Assembly: GCA_046295975.1 (NCBI GenBank)
Contig: JBKBMG010000028.1
Coordinates: 6,064 to 70,063 of the forward strand
Reading direction: 5' to 3'
Source: UBA2357 sp046295975
GTDB taxonomy: Bacteria > Pseudomonadota > Gammaproteobacteria > Burkholderiales > Rhodocyclaceae
Length of the DNA: 64,000 nt
Every line of letters starts with the position of its first letter. The first letter of the stretch is position 1. Positions 1 to 8,438 of the stretch are shown one piece after another. Below the pieces are notes generated by a model. That model made no database searches, was not told where the DNA came from, and saw nothing but the letters and a program-made list of their open reading frames with translations. Both the position numbers and the translations under genes were made by a program.

Positions 1-340
1 GCTGACGCACCTGCATGTGCTGCGTGTCCAGCTCGACGAGGCTGCGACCGGCGCGGCGCGGGCGCAGGCCAAATCGCGCTTGCTGGCATCGGCCGGCTTG
101 CTCGGTTTGCTCCAGCAGGCGCCCGCTGGGGCGATGGAAATACTCGCTCCATCGGCGTGGACGCTGTCGCTGAGCACGGCTCGGGTTCGAGAACTGCTGG
201 CCGAACGCGAGCTGGCGCGGCAGAACCGGGACTTTGTCCGAGCGGATGCGCTGCGCGATGAGCTGGAAGCCGCCGGGTTCATCGTCGAGGACACCCTCAA
301 GGGCATGGTGGTGCGCCCCGCCAGAGAGGAGCCGGCATGA
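1..340 (+). CDS. cysS: Cysteinyl-tRNA synthetase, C-terminal part (second-copy CysS)
   Basis: The frame is open from the left edge and ends at TGA 338-340, so only about the last 112 residues are present. The visible part is the helical anticodon-side domain of CysS: the end reads LLAERELARQNRDFVRADALRDEL, then an EDTLKGMVVR tail, which is the usual CysS C-terminus. CysS charges tRNA-Cys in the cytoplasm. The catalytic core and its zinc site lie outside the window. The genes that follow (thrS, pyrC, hisI) are typical of zinc-starvation paralogue clusters, which suggests this is an auxiliary copy. That is inference from context, since the diagnostic zinc ligands cannot be seen. Confidence 0.85.
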   Translation, partial: LTHLHVLRVQLDEAATGAARAQAKSRLLASAGLLGLLQQAPAGAMEILAPSAWTLSLSTARVRELLAERELARQNRDFVRADALRDELEAAGFIVEDTLKGMVVRPAREEPA

Positions 341-343
341 CAC

Positions 344-559
344 GCTGGCACAGCTCAGATGCTGGTGCTGCGGGTGCGCGGCTACCAGTTGTTCATCAGC
401 CCGATGCTCGGCCCGGACACAGATCTTGCCTCGCTGCCGCGAGTGCCTGCCGCCGCCAGCGAGTTCTCCGAGGGCGTGGCGCGCACCAGCAACGAGCTGG
501 TACTTGGCTACAAAGCCATCCAGAACGAGTTCCAACCATTAAGAAAAAGGAAAGCATCC
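344..559 (+). pseudogene. YidD-like 5' remnant joined to an unrecognised segment
   Basis: A short stretch in the same frame as the downstream galB-like gene, with an ATG at 359, starts LRVRGYQLFISPMLGP. This closely resembles the N-terminus of the small membrane-insertion factor YidD (RGYQxxISPxLGP). Similarity stops there: the expected cysteine-rich YidD core does not follow. The next ~45 codons, ending near LVLGYKAIQNEFQP, are not recognised. No stop separates this segment from the galB-like frame, so a fused 309-residue product is formally possible. An internal ATG at 560 with an AAGGAAA ribosome site argues for separate translation. The simplest reading is a yidD gene truncated when galB-like DNA entered the operon. 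Confidence 0.45.
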
Positions 560-1288
560 ATGTCTCATACCCAGAGTGCCCTCGTGGTCAGTGCCCACTC
601 CGCCGACTTTGTATGGCGCGCGGGCGGCGCCATTGCCAGCCATGCCAAACAGGGGTGGAAGGTCAAGATCGTCTGCCTGTCCTATGGCGAACGTGGCGAG
701 TCGGCCAAGCTCTGGAGGCAGTCCGGCATGACATTGGAGAAGGTCAAGGCCGCACGTCAGGAAGAAGCCCAGCGCGCCGCCGACATCCTGGGCGGCGAGG
801 TCGAGTTCTGGGACATTGGCGACTACCCGATGCGTGTCAGCGATGAAACGCTGTTCCGGCTGGTCGATCTGTACCGCAGCCTGCAGCCGGCCTTCGTGCT
901 GAGCCATTCGGTGAAAGACCCCTACAACTTCGACCACCCCCTGGCCATGCACGTGGCGCAGGAGGCGCGCGTCATCGCTCAAGCCGAGGGCCACAACCCC
1001 GGCCAGAAAATCCTGGGCGCACCGCCGGTGTATGCCTTCGAGCCGCACCAGCCCGAGCAGTGCGGCTGGGAACCGAACACCTTTCTGGACATCACCGAGG
1101 TTTGGGACACCAAGCGCCGTGCGATCGAGTGCATGGCCGGGCAGGAACACCTGTGGCACTACTACACGCGCGTGGCCCAGCAACGCGGCGTGCAGGCCAA
1201 GCGCAACATCGGCATTACCGCTGCTCGCAACATCGAATACGCCGAGGGCTTCATGCGGCTGACACCCTCGGTGGTGGAGGCGTTGTGA
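560..1288 (+). CDS. galB: PIG-L family metal hydrolase, 4-oxalomesaconate hydratase (GalB)-like
   Basis: A 242-residue PIG-L/LmbE-fold protein. It begins SALVVSAHSADFVWRAGGAI, the GalB form of the PIG-L metal motif: His13 and Asp16 from AHSAD, with a third ligand expected in the later FDHP motif. Further GalB-like segments are YGERGESAKLW, ILSHSVKDPYN-type text and VYAFEPHQPEQC. Characterised GalB hydrates 4-oxalomesaconate in gallate degradation using zinc. No other gallate genes are nearby. Instead the gene sits inside a run of zinc-enzyme paralogues and its TGA overlaps the thrS GTG start (GTGA at 1285-1288). It may therefore serve as a zinc-stress paralogue or be a passenger. The start at 560 is chosen for its AAGGAAA ribosome site. 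Confidence 0.75.
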   Translation: MSHTQSALVVSAHSADFVWRAGGAIASHAKQGWKVKIVCLSYGERGESAKLWRQSGMTLEKVKAARQEEAQRAADILGGEVEFWDIGDYPMRVSDETLFRLVDLYRSLQPAFVLSHSVKDPYNFDHPLAMHVAQEARVIAQAEGHNPGQKILGAPPVYAFEPHQPEQCGWEPNTFLDITEVWDTKRRAIECMAGQEHLWHYYTRVAQQRGVQAKRNIGITAARNIEYAEGFMRLTPSVVEAL

Positions 1289-3330
1289 ACGCGCTTCCTG
1301 GCTCCGTCCCCGCTTCGTTGGCGGTCACGGTCACGCTGCCGGATCGCAGCCGCCGGACGTTCGATCATCCTGTATCCGTGCTGGAAGTTGCTCAGTCTAT
1401 CGGCCCCGGTCTGGCGAAGCACACCGTGGCGGGCAAGCTCGACGGGCGGCTCGTTGATGCCTGCGACCTGATCGACCACGATGCCACACTGCACATCATC
1501 ACGCCCAAGGACGAGGAAGGGCTGGAGATCATCCGCCACTCGTGCGCGCACCTGATCGGCCATGCCGTCAAGCAGCTCTACCCGAGCGCGAAGATGGTCA
1601 TCGGCCCGGTCATCGAAGACGGCTTTTATTACGACATTGCCTACGAGCGTCCCTTCACGCCCGAGGACCTGGCCGCCATCGAAGCGCGCATGAAGGCGCT
1701 GATCGCGCAGGAGTACGACGTCATCAAACAGATGACGCCGCGTGCCGAGGTGATCGAGATATTCAAGGCCCGCGCCGAGGACTACAAGCTGCGCTTGGTC
1801 GAGGACATGCCGGACGAGCAGCAGATGGGCCTGTATTTCCACGAGGAATACGTGGACATGTGCCGTGGGCCGCATGTACCCAACACGCGCTTTCTCAAGG
1901 CATTCAAACTGACCAAGTTGGCGGGTGCCTACTGGCGCGGCGATGCGAGGAATGAACAGCTCCAGCGCATTTACGGCACCGCCTGGGCCGACAAAAAGCA
2001 ACTCGATGCGTATGTCCAGCGCATCGAGGAGGCCGAGAAACGCGACCACCGAAAGTTGGGTCGTGAACTGGATCTGTTCCATTTCCAGGAGGATGCACCC
2101 GGCGCCGTGTTCTGGCACCCGCGCGGCTGGACCGTGTTCCAGGAACTGATCGCCTACATGCGCCGCCGCCAGCAGGACGCGGGCTATGTGGAAGTGAACT
2201 CGCCCGACGTGATGGATCGCAGCCTGTGGGAAGTCTCCGGCCATTGGCAGAACTACCGCGACCACATGTTTTCCACCGAGACCGAAGACGGCCGTGCGCT
2301 CGCGCTCAAGCCCATGAACTGTCCGGGCAGTGTGCTGCTCTACCGCCACGGCCTCAAGAGCTACCGCGACCTGCCGCTCCGCATGGGCGAGTTCGGCAAG
2401 GTACATCGCTACGAACCCTCGGGCGCGCTGCATGGCCTGCTGCGCGTACGCCATTTCACGCAGGACGATGCCCACATCTACTGCACGCCACAACAGAAGG
2501 ATGTGGAATGCCGCGAGGTCGTGGCCTTGGTGCTCGACATCTACCGGCAGTTCGGCTTCGAGGATGTGCGCATCAAGCTCTCGACCCGGCCCGAGAACCG
2601 CATGGGCGACGAGGCGACCTGGGACTTGCTCGAGGGCGCACTGATCCGGGCCTTGGAAGGCATGGGACTGGCCTACCGGCTCAACCCCGGCGAAGGCGCT
2701 TTCTACGGTCCCAAGCTCGAATTCGTACTGCGCGACGCCATCGGGCGCGACTGGCAATGCGGCACCCTGCAAGTGGACATGAATCTGCCCGAACGCTTCG
2801 GCATTGAGTACGTCGACGAAGACGGTCACCGCAAGCGTCCGGTCATGCTGCACCGGGCCTTGTTTGGCTCGCTGGAGCGTTTTACCGGCATTCTGATCGA
2901 ACACCACGCCGGCAAGCTGCCAACCTGGCTGGCCCCGGTGCAGGCGGTGGTACTGTCGATCACGGAGGATCACGCCGCCTACGCGCAGGACCTTGCGCAG
3001 CTTCTGCGTGGTGCCGGGCTACGTTGTGAGGCCGATGTGCGCAACGAAAAGATCAGCTACAAAATCCGCGAACAGACGCTGCAGCGCATTCCCTTCCTGT
3101 TGATTGCGGGTGCCCGGGAGCGCGACACGGGCGCCGTTGCCATGCGCAGCCGTGATGGGCAAGACCTCGGCGTGCTGCCTATGACGCAAGCCATGGCACG
3201 GCTGCTGCTCGAGGCACAGGCACCCGACGCCATCGCGCGCAAGGCCTTGCAAGATCGCTTGTGGATGCGCCTGAACGCTCAGCCTGCGCCAGGCGATGCT
3301 GCGACTCGCGTACCGGGAATCGTCTCGTGA
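1285..3330 (+). CDS. thrS: Threonyl-tRNA synthetase (second-copy ThrRS)
   Basis: A 681-residue full-length ThrRS: N-terminal TGS domain (about residues 10-75), editing domain with the HSCAH pair and the DMCRGPH motif, class II catalytic core, and C-terminal anticodon-binding domain (APVQAVVLSIT onward). It attaches threonine to tRNA-Thr. Catalytic zinc ligands equivalent to E. coli Cys334, His385 and His511 are present as Cys346, His397 and His523. The residue after NCPG is Ser (NCPGS), where E. coli has His. GTG at 1285 is the start because it overlaps the galB-like stop as GTGA and leaves a normal TGS N-terminus. The usual partners infC, rpmI and rplT are absent, consistent with an auxiliary copy in a zinc-limitation operon. 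Confidence 0.93.
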   Translation: MNALPGSVPASLAVTVTLPDRSRRTFDHPVSVLEVAQSIGPGLAKHTVAGKLDGRLVDACDLIDHDATLHIITPKDEEGLEIIRHSCAHLIGHAVKQLYPSAKMVIGPVIEDGFYYDIAYERPFTPEDLAAIEARMKALIAQEYDVIKQMTPRAEVIEIFKARAEDYKLRLVEDMPDEQQMGLYFHEEYVDMCRGPHVPNTRFLKAFKLTKLAGAYWRGDARNEQLQRIYGTAWADKKQLDAYVQRIEEAEKRDHRKLGRELDLFHFQEDAPGAVFWHPRGWTVFQELIAYMRRRQQDAGYVEVNSPDVMDRSLWEVSGHWQNYRDHMFSTETEDGRALALKPMNCPGSVLLYRHGLKSYRDLPLRMGEFGKVHRYEPSGALHGLLRVRHFTQDDAHIYCTPQQKDVECREVVALVLDIYRQFGFEDVRIKLSTRPENRMGDEATWDLLEGALIRALEGMGLAYRLNPGEGAFYGPKLEFVLRDAIGRDWQCGTLQVDMNLPERFGIEYVDEDGHRKRPVMLHRALFGSLERFTGILIEHHAGKLPTWLAPVQAVVLSITEDHAAYAQDLAQLLRGAGLRCEADVRNEKISYKIREQTLQRIPFLLIAGARERDTGAVAMRSRDGQDLGVLPMTQAMARLLLEAQAPDAIARKALQDRLWMRLNAQPAPGDAATRVPGIVS

Positions 3331-4724
3331 ATGCCAACAGCAGCGCACTTCCACCGGTGCCGGGCCGGCATGCCGATCTTCTGGTGCAAGGCGGAACCGT
3401 CATGACGCCAAACGGTGCCGAGCGCATCGACGTCGCCTGCGCACAAGGCCGTATCGTCGCGCTAGGCGATCTACATCGCACTTGGAGCGCCGACACCACG
3501 CTGGATGCCAAGGGCCTGCATGTGCTGCCCGGCGTCATCGACAGCCAGGTGCATTTCCGCGAACCGGGCCTGATGCACAAGGAGAACCTGGAGGCTGGCA
3601 CGCGCGGAGCAGTACTGGGCGGCGTCACCGCTGTATTCGAGATGCCGAACACCGATCCGTTGACCTTGAGCGCGGCCGACCTGCAAGCCAAGCTCGATGC
3701 CGCCAGGGGCCGTGCGTGGTGTGACCACGCTTTCTACGTCGGTGGCTCGGCGGTGAATGCGGAACAGCTGGCCGAGTTGGAGAACCGTCCCGGCTGTGCG
3801 GGGATCAAGGTTTTCATGGGCAGCTCCTTCGGAGATCTGCTGGCCGACGATGACCAGGTGCTGCGCCGCATCCTGCGCCATGGCCGCAGGCGCTTGGCCG
3901 TGCATGCGGAGGACGAGGCCAGGCTGCGCGAACGCAAGCACATTGCTGCGGAAAGCTCGGGCGTACGCCTGCACCCCGTCTGGCGTGACGTGGATAGCGC
4001 ATTGATGGCAACCCACCGCATTGTACGGCTGGCGGCGGAGGCAGGACGCAGGCTGCACCTTCTGCATATCTCAAGCGCAGAAGAAATAGCCTACTTGGCA
4101 GAACACAAGCATCGCGTCACGGTGGAGGTCACGCCTCACCACCTGACCCTGCAGGCGCCTGAATGCTATGAACGCCTTGGTAGCCTGGCGCAGATGAATC
4201 CACCGGTGCGGGAACAACGCCACCAGGACGCGCTCTGGCAGGCGATCCGCGACGGTGTCGTCGATGTGATCGGCAGCGATCATGCACCCCACACGCTGCA
4301 AGAGAAAGCGCAGCCCTATCCGCAGTCGCCGAGCGGCATGACCGGCGTACAGACGCTGCTGCCTGTGATGCTCGACCATGTAAATGCGGGTCGCTTGAGT
4401 CTGCAACGGCTTGCAGACCTCACCAGCGCCGGACCGGCCCGCATTTTCGGCATTGAGGGGAAGGGCCGCATTGCACTGGGCTACGACGCGGATCTCAGTA
4501 TTGTCGATCTGCAAGCCCGCCGCGTCATCCGCAACAATTGGATCGCCAGCGTCAGCGGCTGGACGCCGTATGACGGCCTGACGGTTACCGGCTGGCCTAT
4601 CCACACGGTTGTTCGGGGGCTCTGCGTGGTTCGGGACGAAACCCTGGCTGGGCAGCCGCAAGGCGCGCCGATACGGTTTCTCGAGTCCTCGTCGGAGCAC
4701 AAGCCCGGACAAGCCGACACCTGA
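3327..4724 (+). CDS. pyrC2: Dihydroorotase paralogue PyrC2
   Basis: A 465-residue amidohydrolase of the dihydroorotase family, which closes carbamoyl-aspartate to dihydroorotate in pyrimidine synthesis. Visible motifs: DSQVHFREPG at about residue 72-81, GIKVFMGSS with the carbamylated-lysine candidate near 162, AVHAED, LHLLHIS and DVIGSDHAPHT with the catalytic Asp. The usual metal motif HxH reads QxH here (Gln74, His76), so one zinc ligand is replaced. The GTG start at 3327 overlaps the thrS stop as GTGA. Position in a zinc-paralogue run and the altered motif both fit the PyrC2 type that backs up PyrC under zinc limitation. Activity and metal content cannot be judged from sequence alone. Confidence 0.88.
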   Translation: MNANSSALPPVPGRHADLLVQGGTVMTPNGAERIDVACAQGRIVALGDLHRTWSADTTLDAKGLHVLPGVIDSQVHFREPGLMHKENLEAGTRGAVLGGVTAVFEMPNTDPLTLSAADLQAKLDAARGRAWCDHAFYVGGSAVNAEQLAELENRPGCAGIKVFMGSSFGDLLADDDQVLRRILRHGRRRLAVHAEDEARLRERKHIAAESSGVRLHPVWRDVDSALMATHRIVRLAAEAGRRLHLLHISSAEEIAYLAEHKHRVTVEVTPHHLTLQAPECYERLGSLAQMNPPVREQRHQDALWQAIRDGVVDVIGSDHAPHTLQEKAQPYPQSPSGMTGVQTLLPVMLDHVNAGRLSLQRLADLTSAGPARIFGIEGKGRIALGYDADLSIVDLQARRVIRNNWIASVSGWTPYDGLTVTGWPIHTVVRGLCVVRDETLAGQPQGAPIRFLESSSEHKPGQADT

Positions 4725-4872
4725 TTCGACTGCCTTCAAAGGCCGGGGCTTGAAGGTCACGCTGCCTCATCTTCAAGTCCTGGAATCTTCCCAAGAACGG
4801 AATTCCCGGAAAAGCGGAAGTGCATCATCCGACCGCCGAAGCGGTGTTTCCAAAGACCTGCGAGGAAAACCC

Positions 4873-5391
4873 ATGAACGCCAATCCTGATACACCACGTT
4901 CGATTGCCCCCCGTGAGCAGATCACGCTGCATCCCAGAACATCCATCGAGCAGGTAGAAGAAGGAAAGGATCTGGCGCCCAGGTTCGATCGGGACGGCCT
5001 CATCGTTTGCGTTACCACCGCTGCCGATAGTGGCGAAGTGCTGATGCTGGGATACATGAATCGCGAAGCCTTGGAAAAAACCATTCAAACCGGCGAGGCG
5101 CACTACTGGAGCAGGTCTCGTCAGACGCTATGGCACAAGGGAGCAAGCAGTGGGCTGGTGCAAAGGGTGGAGGAAATGCGGGTCGATGACGACCAGGATG
5201 CAATCTGGCTGCGCGTTCGGGTGTCCGGCTCGGGCGCGAGCTGCCATGTCGGCTATCGCTCGTGCTTTTATCGGCGGGTGCCGATCGGCTCGCAGCGCCA
5301 TGGCGGTGACGAGCTGATCTTCACCGAGTCGGAGAAGACCTTCGACCCCAAGGGGGTGTACGGAGATGCACCCAATCCGACGCTTCTGTAA
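4873..5391 (+). CDS. hisI2: Phosphoribosyl-AMP cyclohydrolase paralogue HisI2
   Basis: A 172-residue HisI domain protein without the HisE domain; HisI opens the adenine ring of phosphoribosyl-AMP in histidine synthesis. Family motifs are clear: EVLMLGYMNREALEKT, GEAHYWSRSR, LWHKGASSG and ASCHVGYRSCF. Canonical HisI binds zinc with one Cys in D-C-D-x-D and two downstream Cys. Here the motif reads D-D-D-Q-D, so the first ligand is Asp106, while Cys124 and Cys131 remain. The N-terminus (about 35 residues before the domain) and the C-terminal tail are longer than in the housekeeping form. A 148-bp gap separates it from pyrC2. The start at 4873 follows a GAGG-type site. It is isolated from any other his gene. 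Confidence 0.9.
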   Translation: MNANPDTPRSIAPREQITLHPRTSIEQVEEGKDLAPRFDRDGLIVCVTTAADSGEVLMLGYMNREALEKTIQTGEAHYWSRSRQTLWHKGASSGLVQRVEEMRVDDDQDAIWLRVRVSGSGASCHVGYRSCFYRRVPIGSQRHGGDELIFTESEKTFDPKGVYGDAPNPTLL

Positions 5392-5414
5392 AGGAAGAAC
5401 GGATTCATTCCCCA

Positions 5415-5475
5415 CCGTTCGGGCTGAGCGAAGCAAGCCCCGCGTGGGCGTGGCAGAGCGGGGCTTTGAAACAGG
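5415..5475 (-). repeat. Partial dispersed REP-like repeat (copy 1)
   Basis: The segment starts CCGTTCGGGCTGAGCGAAG and continues through a GC-rich TGGGCGTGGCAGAGC stretch. It matches, in inverted orientation, the right half of the complete 142-143 bp copies at 21621-21762 and 33304-33446. Its own left half is missing. Confidence 0.7.
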
Positions 5476-5635
5476 CACCTCCGCTCGCCCTGGGCTTGAT
5501 CGGTGCCTCCTGAACGACGTGCTTCACTTGATGCGCCGATTGGAAGCTCGTCGTCTTGATTGCCTGCCTGACGTGGCCGATGCGCGCCACATCACCCTCG
5601 CTGTCGAGGGGGTGCCAACGGTGCCCACCCCGTTA

Positions 5636-5676
5636 TGTCGCTTTTGATACGTGGCTGTCGCGTATGAGATAGCGAC
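5636..5676 (+). promoter_or_regulatory. Candidate activator site upstream of gbcB
   Basis: Two imperfect direct repeats start exactly 20 bp apart: TGTCGCTTTTGATA at 5636 and TGTCGCGTATGAGA at 5656. The second is followed by GCGAC at 5672, making an inverted pair GTCGC-N10-GCGAC (5657-5676). Repeats spaced by about two helical turns are typical of AraC-family activators. Glycine-betaine and sarcosine genes are often controlled by the AraC-type regulator GbdR, so this is a candidate site for such a protein. The assignment is inference. Confidence 0.35.
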
Positions 5677-5852
5677 GGGCGGGGCGCGGGGCAACAATCA
5701 GCCGCAATCTGTGCATTCGCGCGCGGCGCCGACAGACTGATTCGACCGGAGATGTGTGACGGACGCCATTGTGTCCGCCGGTTGCAGTCTTGAGCGTCCG
5801 AATCGCTCGCCAGAATGCCCCTGCACGCTTTGACTACTCCGAGATTCGCACC

Positions 5853-6965
5853 ATGACCGCCGCCGGCAATTTCCTGCTTCCCGTCACCACCCAGACCTGG
5901 GTCAACGGCCGCCATCCGATGCGCTGCGTCAAGGTGATCCAGGAGACCTCCGACGTGCGCACCTTTTGTCTCGGCTCCGAGCAGCCGATGCTGTTCTTCT
6001 TCAAACCCGGCCAGTTCGTTACCCTGGAGTTGGAGATCGAGGGGCAGAAGGTGATGCGTTCCTACACCATCTCCAGCTCGCCGTCGGTGCCTTACAGCAT
6101 CTCGCTGACGATCAAGCGGGTGCCGGGCGGCAAGGTCTCCAACTGGTTGCACGACAACCTGCGGGAAGGTCACGAGATCGTGGTGCACGGCCCGGTGGGC
6201 GATTTCAACTGCATCGACTACCCGGCCAGCAAGGTGCTGATGTTGTCCGGCGGGGTCGGCATCACCCCGCTGATGTCGATGACGCGCTGGCTCTTCGACA
6301 CCAATGCCAATGTGGACCTGATCTTCGTGCACAGCGCACGTACCCCCAAGGACATCATTTTCCGTCACGAGCTCAACCACATCTTCTCGCGCATCCCCGA
6401 GTTCCAGCTCAACGTGATCTGTGAACGCGGCGCCGACACGGTCGAGCCCTGGGACGGCTATCGCGGCCTGCTCAGCGAGCGAATGCTGGAGTTGATGGCG
6501 CCCGACTTCATGGAGCGCGAGATCTTCTGCTGCGGCCCGACTCCGTACATGAACGCGGTCAAGCGTGTGCTCGTCGCACGCGGTTTCGACATGAGCCACT
6601 ATCACGAGGAGTCCTTCGGTGCGACGCCGGTCGAGGTGAAGGAAGAAGTGATCGAGCTCGCCCACCAGGCCGAGGTCGAGGCCGAGCAGGTCGACGTCAG
6701 CGACATGATCATGGTGGAGTTCGAGCAATCGGCGCGGCGCGCCCGCATTCTGCCGGGCGAGACCGTGCATGCGGCGGCGGCCAAGGTTGGGCTGCACATT
6801 CCCAAGGCCTGCGGCATGGGCATCTGCGGCACCTGCCGGGTGGTATTGAAGTCGGGCGAGGTCGACATGGACCACAACGGCGGCATTACCGACGAGGACG
6901 TCGCCGAAGGCTACATCCTGTCCTGCTGCAGCCGGCCCAGGGGCAAGGTGGTGGTCGACTTCTGA
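5853..6965 (+). CDS. gbcB: Flavin/2Fe-2S reductase, GbcB-like (glycine betaine monooxygenase reductase)
   Basis: A 370-residue ferredoxin-reductase type protein: FAD-binding domain (RSYTISSSPS near residue 70), NAD-binding domain (GGVGITPLMSM; later FCCGPTPYM), then a C-terminal plant-type 2Fe-2S domain with CGMGICGTC near residues 320-328 and a last Cys in LSCCSRP. It would pass electrons from NAD(P)H to a Rieske oxygenase that demethylates glycine betaine. The oxygenase partner gbcA is not in the window. The downstream glyA and sox genes complete the route from dimethylglycine/sarcosine to glycine and serine, which supports the assignment. Other Rieske or hydroxylase reductases share this domain order, so the exact partner is uncertain. 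Start 5853 gives a normal N-terminus; an upstream in-frame extension looks non-coding. Confidence 0.75.
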   Translation: MTAAGNFLLPVTTQTWVNGRHPMRCVKVIQETSDVRTFCLGSEQPMLFFFKPGQFVTLELEIEGQKVMRSYTISSSPSVPYSISLTIKRVPGGKVSNWLHDNLREGHEIVVHGPVGDFNCIDYPASKVLMLSGGVGITPLMSMTRWLFDTNANVDLIFVHSARTPKDIIFRHELNHIFSRIPEFQLNVICERGADTVEPWDGYRGLLSERMLELMAPDFMEREIFCCGPTPYMNAVKRVLVARGFDMSHYHEESFGATPVEVKEEVIELAHQAEVEAEQVDVSDMIMVEFEQSARRARILPGETVHAAAAKVGLHIPKACGMGICGTCRVVLKSGEVDMDHNGGITDEDVAEGYILSCCSRPRGKVVVDF

Positions 6966-7107
6966 CCCGCTTGCAGCCGTCTTCGAACTCCCGTCATTCC
7001 GGATTTTTCCGCTTTCGGATGACCCGATTCCCTGCATTTCCGCCCGTACCCGGCGGGGCGACAACGACAAGCCGGGCACCCCACGCCCCGAACGGAGAGC
7101 ACGACGC

Positions 7108-8388
7108 ATGTACCGATACGATGACACCCTGGCCGCTTTCGATCCCGACCTGGCGGATGCGATAGGCGAGGAGGAACTGCGCCAGGAAGCGCACATCGAG
7201 CTGATCGCCTCGGAGAACTACGCCAGCCCGCGGGTGATGGCCGCCCAGGGTAGCCAGCTCACCAACAAGTACGCCGAGGGCTACCCCGGCAAGCGCTACT
7301 ACGGCGGTTGCGAGGCGGTGGACAAGGTAGAGCGCCTGGCGATCGAGCGTGCCTGCGCGTTGTTCGGTGCGGACTTTGCCAACGTCCAGCCACACTCCGG
7401 CGCCCAGGCCAATGCCGCGGTCTTCATGGCGCTGGTGAGCCCGGGGGATACGGTGCTGGGCATGAGCCTCGCCCACGGCGGCCACCTGACCCATGGCGCG
7501 GCCCCCAATTTTTCCGGCAAGCATTACCGCGCGGTGCAGTACGGCCTGGATACGGCAACCGGCGAAATCGACTACGCCGAGGTCGAGCGACTCGCCCGCG
7601 AGCATCGCCCGAAGATGATCATCGCCGGGTTCTCCGCCTACTCACGGGTGGTGGACTGGGCGCGGTTCCGGCGCGTCGCGGACGAGGTGGGAGCGTACTT
7701 CATGGTCGACATGGCCCATGTCGCCGGTCTGGTCGCCGCCGGACTCTACCCCAGTCCGCTGTCCCATGCGCATGTGGTCACCACTACCACCCACAAGACG
7801 CTGCGCGGGCCGCGCGGCGGCCTGATCCTGTCGGCCTGCGGCGACGAGGCGGTGTACAAGAAGCTCAACGCCGCGGTCTTCCCGGGCCAGCAGGGCGGCC
7901 CGCTGATGCACGTGATCGCCGCCAAGGCGGTGGCGTTCAAGGAGGCGATGGATCCGGGTTTCATCGACTACCAGCGCCAGGTGCTGGAGAACGCGCAGAC
8001 CATGGCGGCGGTGTTCGTCGAGCGCGGTTACGATGTGGTGTCCGGTGGCACCGAGGATCACTTGTTTCTGGTGTCGCTGATTCGCCAGGGCATCACCGGC
8101 AAGGATGCCGACGCGGCCCTCGGGCGCGCCCACATCACGGTGAACAAGAACTCCGTGCCCAACGATCCGCAAAGCCCCTTCGTGACCTCGGGGCTGCGCA
8201 TCGGCACGCCGGCGGTCACCACCCGCGGATTCGATGCGGGCGAGTGCGAGGCGCTGGCGGGTTGGATCTGCGACATTCTGGACGCGCTCGCGGGCGGAGG
8301 CGAGAGCGCCACCGTGGAAGCGACCGTGCGTACCAAGGTGGCGGACGTGTGTGCCCGTCATCCCGTGTATCTGCACGCCGGCGCCTGA
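7108..8388 (+). CDS. glyA: Serine hydroxymethyltransferase
   Basis: A 426-residue SHMT of normal length. Motifs: HIELIASENYASPRV at the N-terminus, GKRYYGG, the HSGAQAN motif and the PLP-lysine segment TTTTHKTLRGPRGG with Lys near residue 231. The enzyme interconverts serine and glycine using tetrahydrofolate. Here it lies between gbcB and soxBDAG and probably joins the glycine and methylene-tetrahydrofolate made by sarcosine oxidase into serine. It is likely a catabolic-operon copy, with a housekeeping glyA elsewhere. A GGAGAG ribosome site precedes the ATG. Confidence 0.95.
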   Translation: MYRYDDTLAAFDPDLADAIGEEELRQEAHIELIASENYASPRVMAAQGSQLTNKYAEGYPGKRYYGGCEAVDKVERLAIERACALFGADFANVQPHSGAQANAAVFMALVSPGDTVLGMSLAHGGHLTHGAAPNFSGKHYRAVQYGLDTATGEIDYAEVERLAREHRPKMIIAGFSAYSRVVDWARFRRVADEVGAYFMVDMAHVAGLVAAGLYPSPLSHAHVVTTTTHKTLRGPRGGLILSACGDEAVYKKLNAAVFPGQQGGPLMHVIAAKAVAFKEAMDPGFIDYQRQVLENAQTMAAVFVERGYDVVSGGTEDHLFLVSLIRQGITGKDADAALGRAHITVNKNSVPNDPQSPFVTSGLRIGTPAVTTRGFDAGECEALAGWICDILDALAGGGESATVEATVRTKVADVCARHPVYLHAGA

Positions 8389-8438
8389 ATCACGCGCGGG
8401 CGCGGCGGCTGAACTTCAGGACTTCAGGAGCGAACGAC

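Larger units (their letters stand above)
5392..5852 (+). other. Intergenic region hisI2-gbcB
   Basis: 461 bp without a supported gene. The first part (5415-5475) carries a partial copy of the dispersed CCGTTCGGGCTGAGC repeat. The part nearest gbcB holds a direct repeat that may be an activator site (listed separately). No clear rho-independent terminator for the upstream operon was seen. Confidence 0.7.

Noticed and set aside
341..846. Separate gene starting at 337 overlapping cysS
   Set aside because: Wrong frame relative to galB; composition and lack of motifs mark it as a shadow.
5592..7196. A 534-codon minus-strand frame over gbcB
   Set aside because: Antisense to a clear flavin reductase, with no recognisable motif and no ribosome site.
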